Shown: positions 1-8,378, counted from the first letter of the stretch. The stretch is 39,017 bases of DNA from Sphingomonas bacterium (GCF_903642285.1 NZ_CAHJWJ010000028.1:1-39017); one strand, 5' to 3'. Notes: generated by a model from the sequence alone, not told the origin. Program-made: numbers and translations.

Positions 1-400
1 TGCCGACCGCGCGCGCGCCGGCCGACGCGCAGGTCGCCATTTCCGCCAGGTCCGCGCCCGCCAGCGCGCGGGTCGCGGCGGCGATGGGGTGGATCCACAG
101 GTCGGGCTTGCCGACCAAGGCGGACCGCTGGACGATGCCGGGGTCGTCGAGCACGGGCGACTGGTCGGGCATCAGCCCCACGCGCACGATGCCGCCCGCG
201 CGGCAGGCGGCGCGATCGACCGCGAAGACGCCGAGGTCGATGATGCCGGGGGCAAGGACCGCGCCGTTGCAGTCGACGACCTCGGCCGGGCCGTCGAGGG
301 TGTCGACGATGACGCCGTCCGCGACGAACAGGTCGCCGGTTCGCTCGCCGTTCACGGGGCAGACGATGCGGGCGTTGGTGAAGTGGAGGTTCACGCCCAT
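1..400 (-). CDS. pyrC: Dihydroorotase-like protein (PyrC/PyrX type), 3' end outside window
   Basis: The minus-strand frame opens at ATG 400-398 and runs off the window edge, leaving 133 residues. It overlaps the end of pyrB by 10 bases (ATGGGCGTGA), so the two are translationally coupled. The start [20 protein letters not shown] followed by [11 protein letters not shown] (about residues 49-59) is the amidohydrolase N-terminal layout. Dihydroorotase closes carbamoyl-aspartate to dihydroorotate in pyrimidine synthesis. Oddly, the place where active enzymes carry the metal-binding HxH (PG.iDxHxH) reads IIDLGVF with no histidine. That fits the inactive PyrX (PyrC') type, which in other bacteria acts as a structural partner of aspartate transcarbamoylase. 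The C-terminal half is not visible, so activity cannot be judged fully. Confidence 0.8.
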   Translation of the reverse strand, partial: MGVNLHFTNARIVCPVNGERTGDLFVADGVIVDTLDGPAEVVDCNGAVLAPGIIDLGVFAVDRAACRAGGIVRVGLMPDQSPVLDDPGIVQRSALVGKPDLWIHPIAAATRALAGADLAEMATCASAGARAVG

Positions 401-1374
401 CCCTCCACACCGCGAGCGCGCCGCGTCAGTACATCCAGGCACGCCATCCGCACCGCGACGCCCATCTCCACCTGTTCGGTGATCGCCGATCGGGCGTGGT
501 CGGCGACGGCGGAGTCGATCTCGATCCCCCGGTTCATCGGCCCGGGATGCATCACCAGCGCGTCCGGCACCCGCGCGAACCGCTCCGCCGTCAGCCCGTA
601 GCGGAGGCGATATTCGCGTGGGCTAGGGACATATCCCCCCGCCATCCGCTCGGTCTGGAGGCGCAGCATCATGACCACATCCGCCCCTTCCAGCGCGGCG
701 TCGAAATCGGTGAACGGGGTAACGCCCATGCGCTCGATCGCCGCGGGCATCAGCGTGGTCGGCGCGCAGACGCGGACCTCGGCGGCGAGCGCGGTCAGCG
801 CCAGGATGTTCGAGCGCGCGACGCGGCTGTGCAACAGGTCGCCGCAGATCACGACGCGCTGCCCCGCGATCGACCCGCGTCGCCGCCGGATCGTCAGCGC
901 ATCGAGCAGCGCCTGCGTCGGATGCTCGTGCCGCCCGTCGCCGGCGTTCAGCACTGGGCAGTCGACCTTGTCCGCGATCAGCCGCACCGCGCCAGACGAC
1001 ATGTGGCGGATGACGATGACGTCGGCGCGCATGGCATTGAGGGTTTGGGCGGTGTCGATCAGCGTCTCGCCCTTCTTCACGCTCGACTGAGCGGCGTGCA
1101 TGTTGACGACGTCCGCCCCGAGCCGCTTGCCCGCGATCTCGAACGACAGCAGCGTGCGCGTCGAGTTCTCGAAGAACGCGTTGATGAGGGTCAGTCCGTC
1201 GAGGCGCTTGTCGGGCGTCGCGTGCGCGCGGTTCGCGCCGACCCAGGTCTCCGCCTCGTCGAGCAGGAACGCGATCTCGTGCGGTTGCAGGCCATCGATG
1301 CCGGTCAGGTGGCGATGCGGGAAGACGGCACCGCCTTCGATCATATTGGCGGGGCGGTGGTCCGATCGTTCCAT
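391..1374 (-). CDS. pyrB: Aspartate carbamoyltransferase catalytic subunit
   Basis: This 327-residue protein makes N-carbamoyl-aspartate from carbamoyl phosphate and aspartate, the committed step of pyrimidine synthesis, in the cytoplasm. Family motifs are present in order: FFENSTRT (carbamoyl-phosphate binding), [12 protein letters not shown] (80s-type loop), HPTQALLDA and [13 protein letters not shown]. The frame stays open far upstream, but that part is arginine-rich shadow sequence antisense to the divergent oxygenase. ATG 1374 ([15 protein letters not shown]) gives the usual family length; ATG 1344 is a shorter alternative. It is the upstream gene of a pyrB-pyrC pair with a 10-base overlap. 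No pyrI-type regulatory gene is seen. Confidence 0.95.
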   Translation of the reverse strand: MERSDHRPANMIEGGAVFPHRHLTGIDGLQPHEIAFLLDEAETWVGANRAHATPDKRLDGLTLINAFFENSTRTLLSFEIAGKRLGADVVNMHAAQSSVKKGETLIDTAQTLNAMRADVIVIRHMSSGAVRLIADKVDCPVLNAGDGRHEHPTQALLDALTIRRRRGSIAGQRVVICGDLLHSRVARSNILALTALAAEVRVCAPTTLMPAAIERMGVTPFTDFDAALEGADVVMMLRLQTERMAGGYVPSPREYRLRYGLTAERFARVPDALVMHPGPMNRGIEIDSAVADHARSAITEQVEMGVAVRMACLDVLTRRARGVEGWA

Positions 1375-1437
1375 CGAGAGGGCGGGGTAAAGCGGGAGCG
1401 ACTGGCGCGCAAGGCGTGCGCGACCTATGGCGCGGCC

Positions 1438-2043
1438 ATGCCCGCGCACAGCATCTTCGCCTCGCTCGTCGCGGAGGACCGGATCGACGATCCCGCCTTC
1501 GTCGCCGCGCTCGACACCGCCTGTCGCCGGCTCGCGGTGGACGACGGCGCGGGGCGGCGCTGGTCGCGGGACCATGGCTATCGGGGCTATACCTCCTACG
1601 CCTCGCTCGGCGACCTGCCGAAGCGCGACCCCGATTTCGCGGAACTGAAGCGGCGGCTGGACCGTCACGTCGCGGCGTTCGCCAAGGACTGCGCCTTCGA
1701 TCTGGCGGGGCGGCGGCTGAAGCTCGACAGCCTTTGGGTCAATATCCTGAAGGCAGGCGGCGCGCATTCGGGGCATATCCATCCGCACAGCGTGGTGTCG
1801 GGGACCTTCTATATCGCGGTGCCGGCGGGGGCGGGGGGATTGCGGTTCGAGGACCCGCGGCTGGCGATGATGATGGCGGCCCCGACCCGGATCGCTGATG
1901 CGCCGGTCGCGCTACGTCGGTTCGTGACGATCGATCCGGTACCGGGAACGCTGCTGCTGTGGGAAAGCTGGCTGCGGCACGAGGTGCAGCCGAACGAGGG
2001 CAAGGGCGAGCGGATCAGCGTCAGTTTCAACTATCGCTGGTGA
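1438..2043 (+). CDS. Putative 2OG-Fe(II) oxygenase (TIGR02466-like family)
   Basis: A 201-residue cytoplasmic protein. The segment [18 protein letters not shown] (about 108-125) and the C-terminal WLRHEVQP...ERISVSFN (about 178-198) match the double-stranded beta-helix oxygenases of the 2OG-FeII_Oxy_5 type. Candidate iron ligands are His113/His115/His117 and His181, and Arg192 is the likely 2-oxoglutarate anchor. The substrate is unknown. ATG 1438 starts 63 bases from the divergent pyrB start, and the longer upstream frame is shadow sequence. A palindromic element follows the stop, before the convergent stress-protein gene. Confidence 0.8.
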   Translation: MPAHSIFASLVAEDRIDDPAFVAALDTACRRLAVDDGAGRRWSRDHGYRGYTSYASLGDLPKRDPDFAELKRRLDRHVAAFAKDCAFDLAGRRLKLDSLWVNILKAGGAHSGHIHPHSVVSGTFYIAVPAGAGGLRFEDPRLAMMMAAPTRIADAPVALRRFVTIDPVPGTLLLWESWLRHEVQPNEGKGERISVSFNYRW

Positions 2044-2076
2044 CGGCGGTTACGCATGGCTTTCACGCCCCCCGAC

Positions 2077-2104
2077 CGTCATCCCCGCTTTCGCGGGGAT
2101 GACG
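2077..2104. repeat. Short palindromic element between convergent genes
   Basis: A perfect stem of 12 base pairs, GTCATCCCCGC with its complement plus one closing pair, around a TTTC loop. It lies between the ends of the oxygenase gene (2043) and the stress-protein gene (2128). There is no T run, so it resembles a REP-like palindrome more than an intrinsic terminator, though it could end or protect transcripts from both sides. The CCCCGC-TTTC-GCGGGG core recurs with variations elsewhere in the window. Confidence 0.8.
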
Positions 2105-2127
2105 AAGGAAAGGGTGGCCGGCCGGCC

Positions 2128-2583
2128 CTAGCTCAACCGATCGATCTGCTCCCGCGTCAGCGATCCCGGCACGATCATCAGCGGCACCGTCAGCGCGCCC
2201 GCGTCGGCACCCGCGAAATGCGTCACCAGCGCCCCCGGCGCGCCGCTGGCCGCCGCGCCGAGCACCAGCGCGGCGATGTCGGGATTGCCGGCGATCAGCG
2301 CGCGCACGATGGTCGGAGCGTCGCCTTCGCGCACCGTGATCGAGGGGCGCAGACCGGATTCCTCGATGATGGTACCCGCCGCCGCGGCGACCAGCCCCTC
2401 GGCATGCAGCCGCGCCTCCTCCTCGATCGTCGCCTGCACGCCGCCGAACGCCATGAACTCCGCCGGCGGCAGGATCGTCAGGATCTCCACGCCGCCGCCG
2501 GTCTTGACCGCGCGCCGCGCGGCGAAGCGGAGCGCGATGCTCGATTCCGCGCTGTCGTCGACGACCACCAGATAGATGCGCAT
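2128..2583 (-). CDS. Universal stress protein (UspA family)
   Basis: A single Usp domain of 151 residues. It opens [20 protein letters not shown], the beta-strand and acidic pocket of the fold, and near the end has [18 protein letters not shown] followed by PLMIVPG. This resembles the G-2x-G-9x-G(S/T) nucleotide-binding signature, in a form common in alphaproteobacterial relatives. The family is cytoplasmic and often responds to stress or energy state; the specific role is unknown. ATG 2583 is the natural start. It is divergent from the E2 gene across 118 bases and convergent with the oxygenase gene. Confidence 0.88.
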   Translation of the reverse strand: MRIYLVVVDDSAESSIALRFAARRAVKTGGGVEILTILPPAEFMAFGGVQATIEEEARLHAEGLVAAAAGTIIEESGLRPSITVREGDAPTIVRALIAGNPDIAALVLGAAASGAPGALVTHFAGADAGALTVPLMIVPGSLTREQIDRLS

Positions 2584-2701
2584 GGGCTGCCCTTTCGCGG
2601 CGCATGGTGACGCGCCTGCGAGCCCCGCGCAAGTATCGTGCCTTGACCGCGTGGTGATGGAGGGCGAGAGAAAGCCGTGCCGGATATGTTCGAGGAACCG
2701 C

Positions 2702-4072
2702 ATGTCGATCGAGATCAAGATGCCCGCTTTGTCGCCGACCATGGAGGAAGGCACGCTGGCCAAATGGCTGGTGAAGGAAGGCGATGCCGTGAAATCCGGC
2801 GACATCATGGCCGAGATCGAGACCGACAAGGCGACGATGGAGTTCGAGGCGGTCGACGAGGGGGTGATCGCGAAGATCCTGGTGGCCGAGGGCACCGACG
2901 GCGTGAAGGTCGGCACCGCGATCGCGATCCTGGCGGAGGACGGCGAGGATGCGTCCGCAGCCCCCGTTCCGACCAAGAGCGACACGCCGGTGCCGGCGGC
3001 GGCGGCGTCCGAACCGCGACCCGATCCGACCGATCCCAATGACAATTGCGACGAGGCGAAGCCCGTGGCACGGACCGAGGCGGGGGCGGAGGATCATGGT
3101 CGTCCGGCGGACGCCGGCCCCGCCGCCGTATCGGCCGATCATGGCGACGCAGGCGACCGCCTGAAGGCCAGCCCGCTCGCACGCCGGATCGCCGCGGACA
3201 AGGGCATCGACCTGTCGGGCGTGACCGGTTCGGGGCCGAACGGGCGGATCGTGAAGGCGGACGTCGAGGGGGCTAAGCCCGTGGGGGTGGAGTCGGCTGC
3301 GGTCGCGTCGGCGGGGAAGGGGGAGGACGCGCCCATCGCTGCGACACCTGCCGCCCCGGCGAAACCGGCGGCGATCCCGGATATCCCGCACGAGACGACC
3401 AAGCTCAGCAATATCCGCAAGACGATCGCGCGCCGGCTGACCGAATCGAAGCAGACCGTCCCGCACATCTATCTGACGGTCGACGTCCGGCTCGACGCGC
3501 TGCTGGCATTGCGGACCGAGCTGAACGCCAGCCTGGCGTCGCGCGGGGTCAAGCTGTCGGTCAATGACCTATTGATCAAGGCGCTGGCCGTCGCGCTGAT
3601 GCAGGTGCCCAAGTGCAACGTGATGTTCACGCCGGACGCTCTCGTCAGCTTCCGGCGGGCGGACATCTCGGTCGCGGTGTCGACGCCGTCGGGGCTCATC
3701 ACGCCGATCGTCGCGGCGGCGGACACGCGCTCGCTGTCGTCGATCTCGACCGCGATGAAGGACCTCGCCGCGCGGGCTCGCGACAACAAGCTGAAGCCCG
3801 AGGAATATCAGGGCGGCACCGCGTCGATCAGCAACATGGGGATGTACGGCATCACGCAGTTCGACGCGGTCATCAACCCGCCCCAGGGCATGATCCTGGC
3901 GATCGGCGCCGGCGAGAAGCGGCCCTGGGTGATCGACGATGCGCTCGGTATCGCGACGGTCATGACGGCGACCGGCAGCTTCGACCACCGCGCGATCGAC
4001 GGCGCGGACGGCGCGCAATTGATGCAGGCGTTCAGGCAGCTGGTCGAACACCCGCTCGGCATGCTGGCCTGA
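2702..4072 (+). CDS. pdhC: Dihydrolipoamide acetyltransferase, E2 of pyruvate dehydrogenase
   Basis: A 456-residue E2 that moves the acetyl group from lipoyl-lysine to CoA in the pyruvate dehydrogenase core. An N-terminal lipoyl domain has the lipoylated Lys43 in [11 protein letters not shown] flexible Ala/Pro/acidic linker covers about 85-153, and the peripheral subunit-binding domain about 154-192 ([13 protein letters not shown]...[11 protein letters not shown]). The catalytic domain ends in [12 protein letters not shown] with active-site His429. PSPTM-type lipoyl sequence and the nearby E3 favour the pyruvate rather than the oxoglutarate complex. ATG 2702 follows GAGGA with a 5-base spacer. 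The E1 genes are not in the window, and upstream is a divergent stress-protein gene. Confidence 0.93.
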   Translation: MSIEIKMPALSPTMEEGTLAKWLVKEGDAVKSGDIMAEIETDKATMEFEAVDEGVIAKILVAEGTDGVKVGTAIAILAEDGEDASAAPVPTKSDTPVPAAAASEPRPDPTDPNDNCDEAKPVARTEAGAEDHGRPADAGPAAVSADHGDAGDRLKASPLARRIAADKGIDLSGVTGSGPNGRIVKADVEGAKPVGVESAAVASAGKGEDAPIAATPAAPAKPAAIPDIPHETTKLSNIRKTIARRLTESKQTVPHIYLTVDVRLDALLALRTELNASLASRGVKLSVNDLLIKALAVALMQVPKCNVMFTPDALVSFRRADISVAVSTPSGLITPIVAAADTRSLSSISTAMKDLAARARDNKLKPEEYQGGTASISNMGMYGITQFDAVINPPQGMILAIGAGEKRPWVIDDALGIATVMTATGSFDHRAIDGADGAQLMQAFRQLVEHPLGMLA

Positions 4073-4076
4073 TGCG

Positions 4077-4286
4077 ATGATCTCCGCCCGTCGCCATTTC
4101 TGGACCGAGCTGGCGTTCTTCATCGGCAGCGTGGGCGCGATGTTCGCCTTCGTCTGGGGGATGACGTGGAGCTATCCGCTGGGCCACACGACGCTCTGGT
4201 CGATCGGGATGGTCGCGGTCGCATCGGTCGCGGCGATGGGATTGCCGTCGCTCGCCCGCGCATGGAACGCATGGCGTCGCGCATGA
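4077..4286 (+). CDS. Small two-helix membrane protein, unknown
   Basis: A 69-residue protein not assigned to a family. Two hydrophobic segments (about 10-30 and 39-58) are separated by a short SYPLGHTT turn, with basic residues at both ends (ISARRHF, WNAWRRA), so a small inner-membrane hairpin is likely. It starts 4 bases after the E2 stop and its TGA overlaps the next ATG (ATGA). This placement and its codon use like its neighbours support a real gene cotranscribed with the E2 gene. No function can be inferred. Confidence 0.7.
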   Translation: MISARRHFWTELAFFIGSVGAMFAFVWGMTWSYPLGHTTLWSIGMVAVASVAAMGLPSLARAWNAWRRA

Positions 4287-4663
4287 CGGACGTGCTGCCC
4301 GGCGCCGCGCCGACGATCCGCGTGACCGCGATGCCGGGCGATGCGAACCCTTACGGCGACATCTTCGGCGGCTGGCTGATGGGGCAGATGGATCTGGCCG
4401 CGGGATCGGTCGCGTCGCGCCATTCGGGCGGGCGCGCGGTGACGATCGCGGTCGACGCGATGAAATTCCACGCGCCGGTGCTGGTCGGCGACGAGGTGTC
4501 GGTGTTCGCGACGCTGATCGCGGTCGGCAACACGTCGATGACGATCGAGGTCGAGGCCTGGCGTCGCGCACGGCACGTCGAGGACATGTGCAAGGTGACG
4601 CAGGCGCGGTTCGTGTTCGTCGCGACGGACGAGGAACGAAGGCCGCGGCGGCTCGCTGGTTGA
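4283..4663 (+). CDS. Acyl-CoA thioesterase, YciA-like hotdog fold
   Basis: A 126-residue single hotdog domain. NPYGDIFGGWLMGQMDLAAG (about 19-38) is the YciA/BACH signature with the catalytic Asp in GDIFGGW, and VTIAVDAMKFHAPVLVGD follows as in the family. Members hydrolyse acyl-CoA esters in the cytoplasm; chain length here is unknown. The start at 4283 gives an ATGA overlap with the small membrane gene; in-frame ATGs at 4271 and 4262 are alternatives. Its stop codon lies within the likely -35 of the following toxin-antitoxin promoter. Its place next to E2 suggests a link to acetyl- or acyl-CoA levels, but this is inference. Confidence 0.85.
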   Translation: MTDVLPGAAPTIRVTAMPGDANPYGDIFGGWLMGQMDLAAGSVASRHSGGRAVTIAVDAMKFHAPVLVGDEVSVFATLIAVGNTSMTIEVEAWRRARHVEDMCKVTQARFVFVATDEERRPRRLAG

Positions 4664-4700
4664 ACCGAGGCGACAAAAGTGTATCTTGGGGTGACACTTT
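4660..4700 (+). promoter_or_regulatory. Toxin-antitoxin promoter with overlapping inverted-repeat operator
   Basis: TTGAAC (4660-4665) and TATCTT (4682-4687), 16 bases apart, form a plausible sigma-70 type promoter. An inverted repeat AAAGTGT (4676-4682) ... ACACTTT (4694-4700) overlaps the -10. The antitoxin ATG is 13 bases downstream. Overlap of operator and -10 is the usual autoregulation layout for Phd/VapB antitoxins. The repeat is read directly; promoter use and binding are inferred. Confidence 0.6.
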
Positions 4701-4713
4701 CGGGGCGGCCATC

Positions 4714-4989
4714 ATGAAAATGGGGATCAAGGAATTTCGCGAACGCCTCGGCGAGGTGGCGCGAGGTCGTGAGCAGGTCCAACTGACCGATCGGGGCCAG
4801 GTGATCGGCACCTATACGCCGTGGCCGAAGATGGACCCGGAAAGGCTGGAGCGCGCGCGTTTGGCGGGCATCAGGCATCAGGAAGCGCAGGACGAACTTC
4901 GCGCGCACGGCATCGATACCAGCGTACTGCTCGCAGAAATCGGACTCAGTCCTTGGGGTGAGCCGCTCGAACAAGCCAATGATCGTTGA
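4714..4989 (+). CDS. Antitoxin, Phd/YefM-like
   Basis: A 91-residue protein. The first 45 residues (KMGIKEFRERLGEVARGREQ followed by VQLTDRGQVIGTYTPW) match the Phd/YefM DNA-binding domain. The charged helical tail, ending in ...LAEIGLSPWGEPLEQ, is the expected toxin-neutralising region. ATG 4714 is chosen over the longer upstream frame because it fits the family length and lies just after the promoter and operator. The gene overlaps the PIN toxin by 11 bases. The pair sits between the thioesterase and E3 genes of an apparent pyruvate dehydrogenase operon, which is unusual. Confidence 0.85.
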   Translation: MKMGIKEFRERLGEVARGREQVQLTDRGQVIGTYTPWPKMDPERLERARLAGIRHQEAQDELRAHGIDTSVLLAEIGLSPWGEPLEQANDR

Positions 4990-5413
4990 TGCAAACGTCG
5001 TCATATCCGCGTCGCTCGGGCAATCTCGGCCGCTTCTTCAGTACCTGGCCGACCGCGGTCATACACTGCTGATCCCATTTGCTCAGATGAGGGAGGCGAG
5101 GCTCGTAACGGCCGCACAAGCCGTCAAAGTCGGTCGAGATGGTGCGGACTTGTTCGGTTGGGCGGAAGAGCTGCTGTTCACGATTCCCGCCGAGCAATAT
5201 GTCGGTCTCGAGGACGAAGCGCGCGGCCGGCTGCAACGAGGCGGGGAGAAGGATTGGCCACTCGTAGCGCTGGCCCTCGCCAGCGGAGACGCGATCTGGA
5301 GCAACGATCGCGATCTGTTCGGGGTGGGCGTGGTCGTCTGGAACAGCTTCAACATTCGGCGGGCGTCGGCGGCTGATGCCGATGCACGCTTCGATCAAGA
5401 CGGGAAGAGATGA
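4979..5413 (+). CDS. PIN-domain toxin (VapC-like RNase)
   Basis: A 144-residue protein. MIVDANVVISASLGQ starts the PIN fold with the first metal-binding Asp (Asp4), and EKDWPLVALALASGDAIWSN followed by DRDLFG supplies the later acidic residues of the site. VapC-type toxins are Mg-dependent RNases blocked by their antitoxin; the target is unknown here. ATG 4979 overlaps the antitoxin stop (ATGATCGTTGA); GTG 4958 is a longer alternative. Its TGA (5411-5413) overlaps the ATG codons of lpdA, so the toxin is translationally linked to the essential E3 gene. No frameshift is seen. Confidence 0.83.
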   Translation: MIVDANVVISASLGQSRPLLQYLADRGHTLLIPFAQMREARLVTAAQAVKVGRDGADLFGWAEELLFTIPAEQYVGLEDEARGRLQRGGEKDWPLVALALASGDAIWSNDRDLFGVGVVVWNSFNIRRASAADADARFDQDGKR

Positions 5414-6831
5414 TGCCTGACCAATTCGACCTCGTGATCCTCGGTTCCGGGCCCGGCGGCTATGTCGCGGCCATCCGCGCGAGCCAGCTGGGACTGAAGA
5501 CCGCGATCGTGGAACGCGAGCGGTTGGGGGGGATCTGCCTCAACTGGGGATGCATCCCGACCAAGGCGCTGTTGCGCACGTCGGAAATCTATCATTACAT
5601 GCAGCACGCCGCGGATTACGGGCTGAGCGCGGACAATGTCGGGTTCGATCTCGCCAAGGTCGTCGATCGCAGCCGCAAGGTGGCGGGGCAGCTGAACGCT
5701 GGCGTCAAGGGCCTGATGAAGAAGAACAAGGTCACGGTCTATGAGGGCGTCGGCACGCTGACCGGCAAGGGCGGGCTGAGCGTCAAGCAGGGCGACCCCG
5801 GATCGGGGTCCGGGGCAGGCAAGACCGTCGAGCTGGTCGCCAAGAACATCATCGTCGCGACCGGTGCCCGCGCGCGCGACCTGCCGTTCGCCAGGGCCGA
5901 TGGTGCGCGCATCTGGACCTATCGCCACGCAATGGTGCCGACCGAGATGCCCACCAAATTGCTGGTCATCGGATCGGGTGCGATCGGCGTGGAGTTCGCC
6001 AGCTTCTACAACGACATGGGCGCGGACGTGACGATCGTCGAGATGCTGCCGCGAATCCTGCCCGTCGAGGACGAGGAGGTGAGCGCGTTCATGGAGAAAG
6101 CGCTGACCAAGCAGGGGATCACTATCCTGACGGGTGTCGGGGTCGAGAAGATCGAGACCGGCGCGACCGAGGTGACGGCGTCGATCAAGGGCCGGGACGG
6201 CAAGGTCGCGACCGATGCGTACAGCCATGTCATCGTCGCGATCGGTATCGTGCCGAATACGGAGGATATCGGGCTGGAGGCGCTGGGCGTCGAGACCGAG
6301 CGCGGGCATATCGCGACCGACGGCTATGGCCGCACCAATGTCGATGGCGTGTGGGCGATCGGCGATGTCACGGGTGCGCCGTGGCTGGCGCACAAGGCCA
6401 GCCATGAAGGCGTGATCGCGGTCGAGAAGATGGCAGGCGGATCGCCGCACCGGATGGACAAGGGCAATATCCCCGGCTGCACCTATTCGCGCCCGCAGGT
6501 GGCGAGCGTCGGGATGACCGAGGCGAAGGCGAAGGAAGCGGGTTACGACCTCAAGGTCGGCAAATTCCCCTTCATCGGCAACGGCAAGGCGATCGCGCTC
6601 GGCGAAGCCGAAGGGTTCGTGAAGACGGTGTTCGATGCGAAGACCGGCGAATTGCTCGGCGCGCACATGGTCGGCGCGGAAGTGACCGAGCTGATCCAGG
6701 GCTATGTCGTCGCGCGGCAGCTGGAGACGACCGAAGCCGAACTGATGGAGACCGTCTTCGCGCATCCGACGCTGAGCGAGATGATGCACGAAAGCGTGCT
6801 CGGCGCGTACGGCCGGGCGATCCACTTCTGA
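5410..6831 (+). CDS. lpdA: Dihydrolipoamide dehydrogenase (E3)
   Basis: A 473-residue flavoprotein that reoxidises dihydrolipoamide with NAD+ for the 2-oxo acid dehydrogenase complexes. It shows the FAD motif LGSGPGGYVAA, the redox disulfide GGICLNWGCIPTK (Cys43 and Cys48), the NAD-binding VIGSGAIGVEFASF, the second FAD motif VWAIGDVTGAPWLAHKA, and the C-terminal active-site His in AHPTLSEMMHES. Two tandem ATGs exist (5410 and 5413) after GGGAAGAG, and the second has better spacing. Residues about 129-138 (GDPGSGSGAG) come from a palindromic sequence and look like an in-frame insertion in the FAD domain, where homologs are typically shorter. No terminator with a T run follows. Confidence 0.96.
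   Translation: MMPDQFDLVILGSGPGGYVAAIRASQLGLKTAIVERERLGGICLNWGCIPTKALLRTSEIYHYMQHAADYGLSADNVGFDLAKVVDRSRKVAGQLNAGVKGLMKKNKVTVYEGVGTLTGKGGLSVKQGDPGSGSGAGKTVELVAKNIIVATGARARDLPFARADGARIWTYRHAMVPTEMPTKLLVIGSGAIGVEFASFYNDMGADVTIVEMLPRILPVEDEEVSAFMEKALTKQGITILTGVGVEKIETGATEVTASIKGRDGKVATDAYSHVIVAIGIVPNTEDIGLEALGVETERGHIATDGYGRTNVDGVWAIGDVTGAPWLAHKASHEGVIAVEKMAGGSPHRMDKGNIPGCTYSRPQVASVGMTEAKAKEAGYDLKVGKFPFIGNGKAIALGEAEGFVKTVFDAKTGELLGAHMVGAEVTELIQGYVVARQLETTEAELMETVFAHPTLSEMMHESVLGAYGRAIHF
5794..5815. repeat. Palindromic element inside lpdA
   Basis: CCCCGGA (5796-5802), loop TCGGGG, TCCGGGG (5809-5815) form a perfect 7-bp stem; an alternative fold is GACCCCG-GAT-CGGGGTC (5795-5811). It resembles the intergenic palindromes elsewhere in the window and encodes Gly/Ser/Pro-rich residues of E3 without breaking the frame. 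Confidence 0.7.
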
Positions 6832-6940
6832 TTTCGATCGATACCGGTCGCAGGTCGGCGAGGATATGCGGCCAGGGCCCAAGGAACGATCCGGGGCAAG
6901 CCGCTTGCCCGGCCTGCCCCCGCGTGCCAGCACTGGTCGC

Positions 6941-8368
6941 ATGGCGAACGATGATCGGCGATGGATGACGGCGGCACGGCGTTACGCGGTGGTCGCGGCG
7001 TCGCTGTGCGCCCTGTCGATCGCGCTCTTCTGGCCCGGCTACGCGATGTACGACAGCGTCGCGCAGTATGAGCAGGTCGTGACCGGCGCGTATGACGACT
7101 GGCACCCGCCGGTGATGGCGCGGTTATGGTCGGTGCTGCACCCGCTTGGCCCGGGTGCCGCGCCGATGCTGGTGCTGCAGATAGCGCTGTATTGGACCGG
7201 ATTGGGCGGCATCGCGGCGGGGCTGGCGGCGGGGGGCAGGACGCGCGGTGCGGCGGCGATGCTGGCGATCGGCGTATTGCCGCCGTTCCTGGGATGGCAG
7301 GCGGTGGTGTTGAAGGACGCGCAGGCGACGGGGGCGTTGCTGGCCGCGGTGGGACTGACGGCGTGGTGGCGGCTGCGCGGTGTACGCGTTCCCGTCGCGG
7401 CCGGGATCGCGGTGGTCGTGCTGATCGCCTATGCGACGCTGGCGCGCGCCAATGCGGTGTTCGCCGCGGTGCCGCTGGGGGTCTTGTTGCTGCCGGGGAC
7501 CGTCCGCTGGCCGGTGCGGACCGGGTCGTGGATCGGTATGACGCTCCTCGTTCTTGCGCTCGCGCCGATCGTCAACCACCGGCTGCTGGGCGCGAGTTCC
7601 AGCGGCGTCGAACTTACCGCGCCGTTGTTCGACATGGCGGGGATCGCGGCGCGGACGCCGGATGCGGACGGCACCGGGCTTCTTGCCGAAGAGCGCGCGG
7701 TGGTGATCGCACGGCGTTGCGCGCGGCCGTTCTTCTGGGACCCGCTCGGCGATCCAGCGCATTGCGGGACGGCGATGAACCGATTGCGCGCCCTGCCGAC
7801 CGGGGCGGTCGACCGGCTGTGGCTGACCGCGATCATCCGGCATCCGCTGGCCTATGCCGCGCACCGTGCCGCGCACCTGAACTCCACCGATCGATGGCTG
7901 GTGGCGGCGCATTGGCCCGACGCCAATCCGCCCCAGGCGACCGAGCCGAACGCGCTGAAACTGGGATCGCCCGGGCGGGTCGCGGTCGCGTGGCAGCGGT
8001 TTGCGGGGGTGCTCGTGGAAACGCCGCTCGGCTGGCCGATCGCGTGGATCGTGATCGCCATCGTCGCGATGGCGGTGGCGACGGGGCGTCCGCGCCCCGC
8101 ACGCGACGTGGCGACTGCGCTATTGGGGTCGGCACTGTTGCTCGAGGCAAGCTTCGCGGTGCTGAGCATCGCGTCGGACCTGCGCTATCATCTATGGCCG
8201 ATGATCGCGACCGCGGCGGCGGCGGTCCTGCTGGCGGACGGCACCCCGGTGCCACGGCGGGCGGCGCGCGGCGGGGCGTTCGTCCTGGTGCTGGTGATCG
8301 CGACCGCGGTGGCCGCGCGGGTCATGCTGCCCGCTGCACCGACGACGTATCTGGGAATGCTGGGGTAG
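6941..8368 (+). CDS. Multi-pass membrane protein, possibly GT-C glycosyltransferase-like
   Basis: A 475-residue integral membrane protein with about nine to eleven hydrophobic segments. After the first segment comes WPGYAMYDSVAQYEQ...AYDDWHPPVMARLW (about 31-63). An acidic loop with a DxWHPP-like motif after helix 1 is reminiscent of GT-C membrane glycosyltransferases, but this is a weak likeness and I do not recognise the family with confidence. A periplasmic-type segment holds ERAVVIARRCARPFFWDP and a conserved-looking Cys pair. ATG 6941 is preferred; ATG 6866 upstream and 6965 downstream are alternatives, none with a clear Shine-Dalgarno. It lies 109 bases after lpdA, in a gap with an imperfect hairpin (6891-6912) lacking a T run, and its end is 10 bases from a convergent gene. 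Confidence 0.7.
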   Translation: MANDDRRWMTAARRYAVVAASLCALSIALFWPGYAMYDSVAQYEQVVTGAYDDWHPPVMARLWSVLHPLGPGAAPMLVLQIALYWTGLGGIAAGLAAGGRTRGAAAMLAIGVLPPFLGWQAVVLKDAQATGALLAAVGLTAWWRLRGVRVPVAAGIAVVVLIAYATLARANAVFAAVPLGVLLLPGTVRWPVRTGSWIGMTLLVLALAPIVNHRLLGASSSGVELTAPLFDMAGIAARTPDADGTGLLAEERAVVIARRCARPFFWDPLGDPAHCGTAMNRLRALPTGAVDRLWLTAIIRHPLAYAAHRAAHLNSTDRWLVAAHWPDANPPQATEPNALKLGSPGRVAVAWQRFAGVLVETPLGWPIAWIVIAIVAMAVATGRPRPARDVATALLGSALLLEASFAVLSIASDLRYHLWPMIATAAAAVLLADGTPVPRRAARGGAFVLVLVIATAVAARVMLPAAPTTYLGMLG

Positions 8369-8378
8369 GCACACCCGT

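Noticed and set aside
1375..1788. N-terminal extension of pyrB to an ATG at 1788
   Set aside because: The added 138 residues lie antisense to the oxygenase gene, look like shadow sequence and exceed the family length.
2063..3466. 467-codon minus-strand frame over the stress-protein and E2 genes
   Set aside because: Arg-rich shadow in other frames of two real genes; no motif.
6891..6912. Hairpin after lpdA as a terminator
   Set aside because: The stem has a bulge and no T run follows; it was not called as a terminator.
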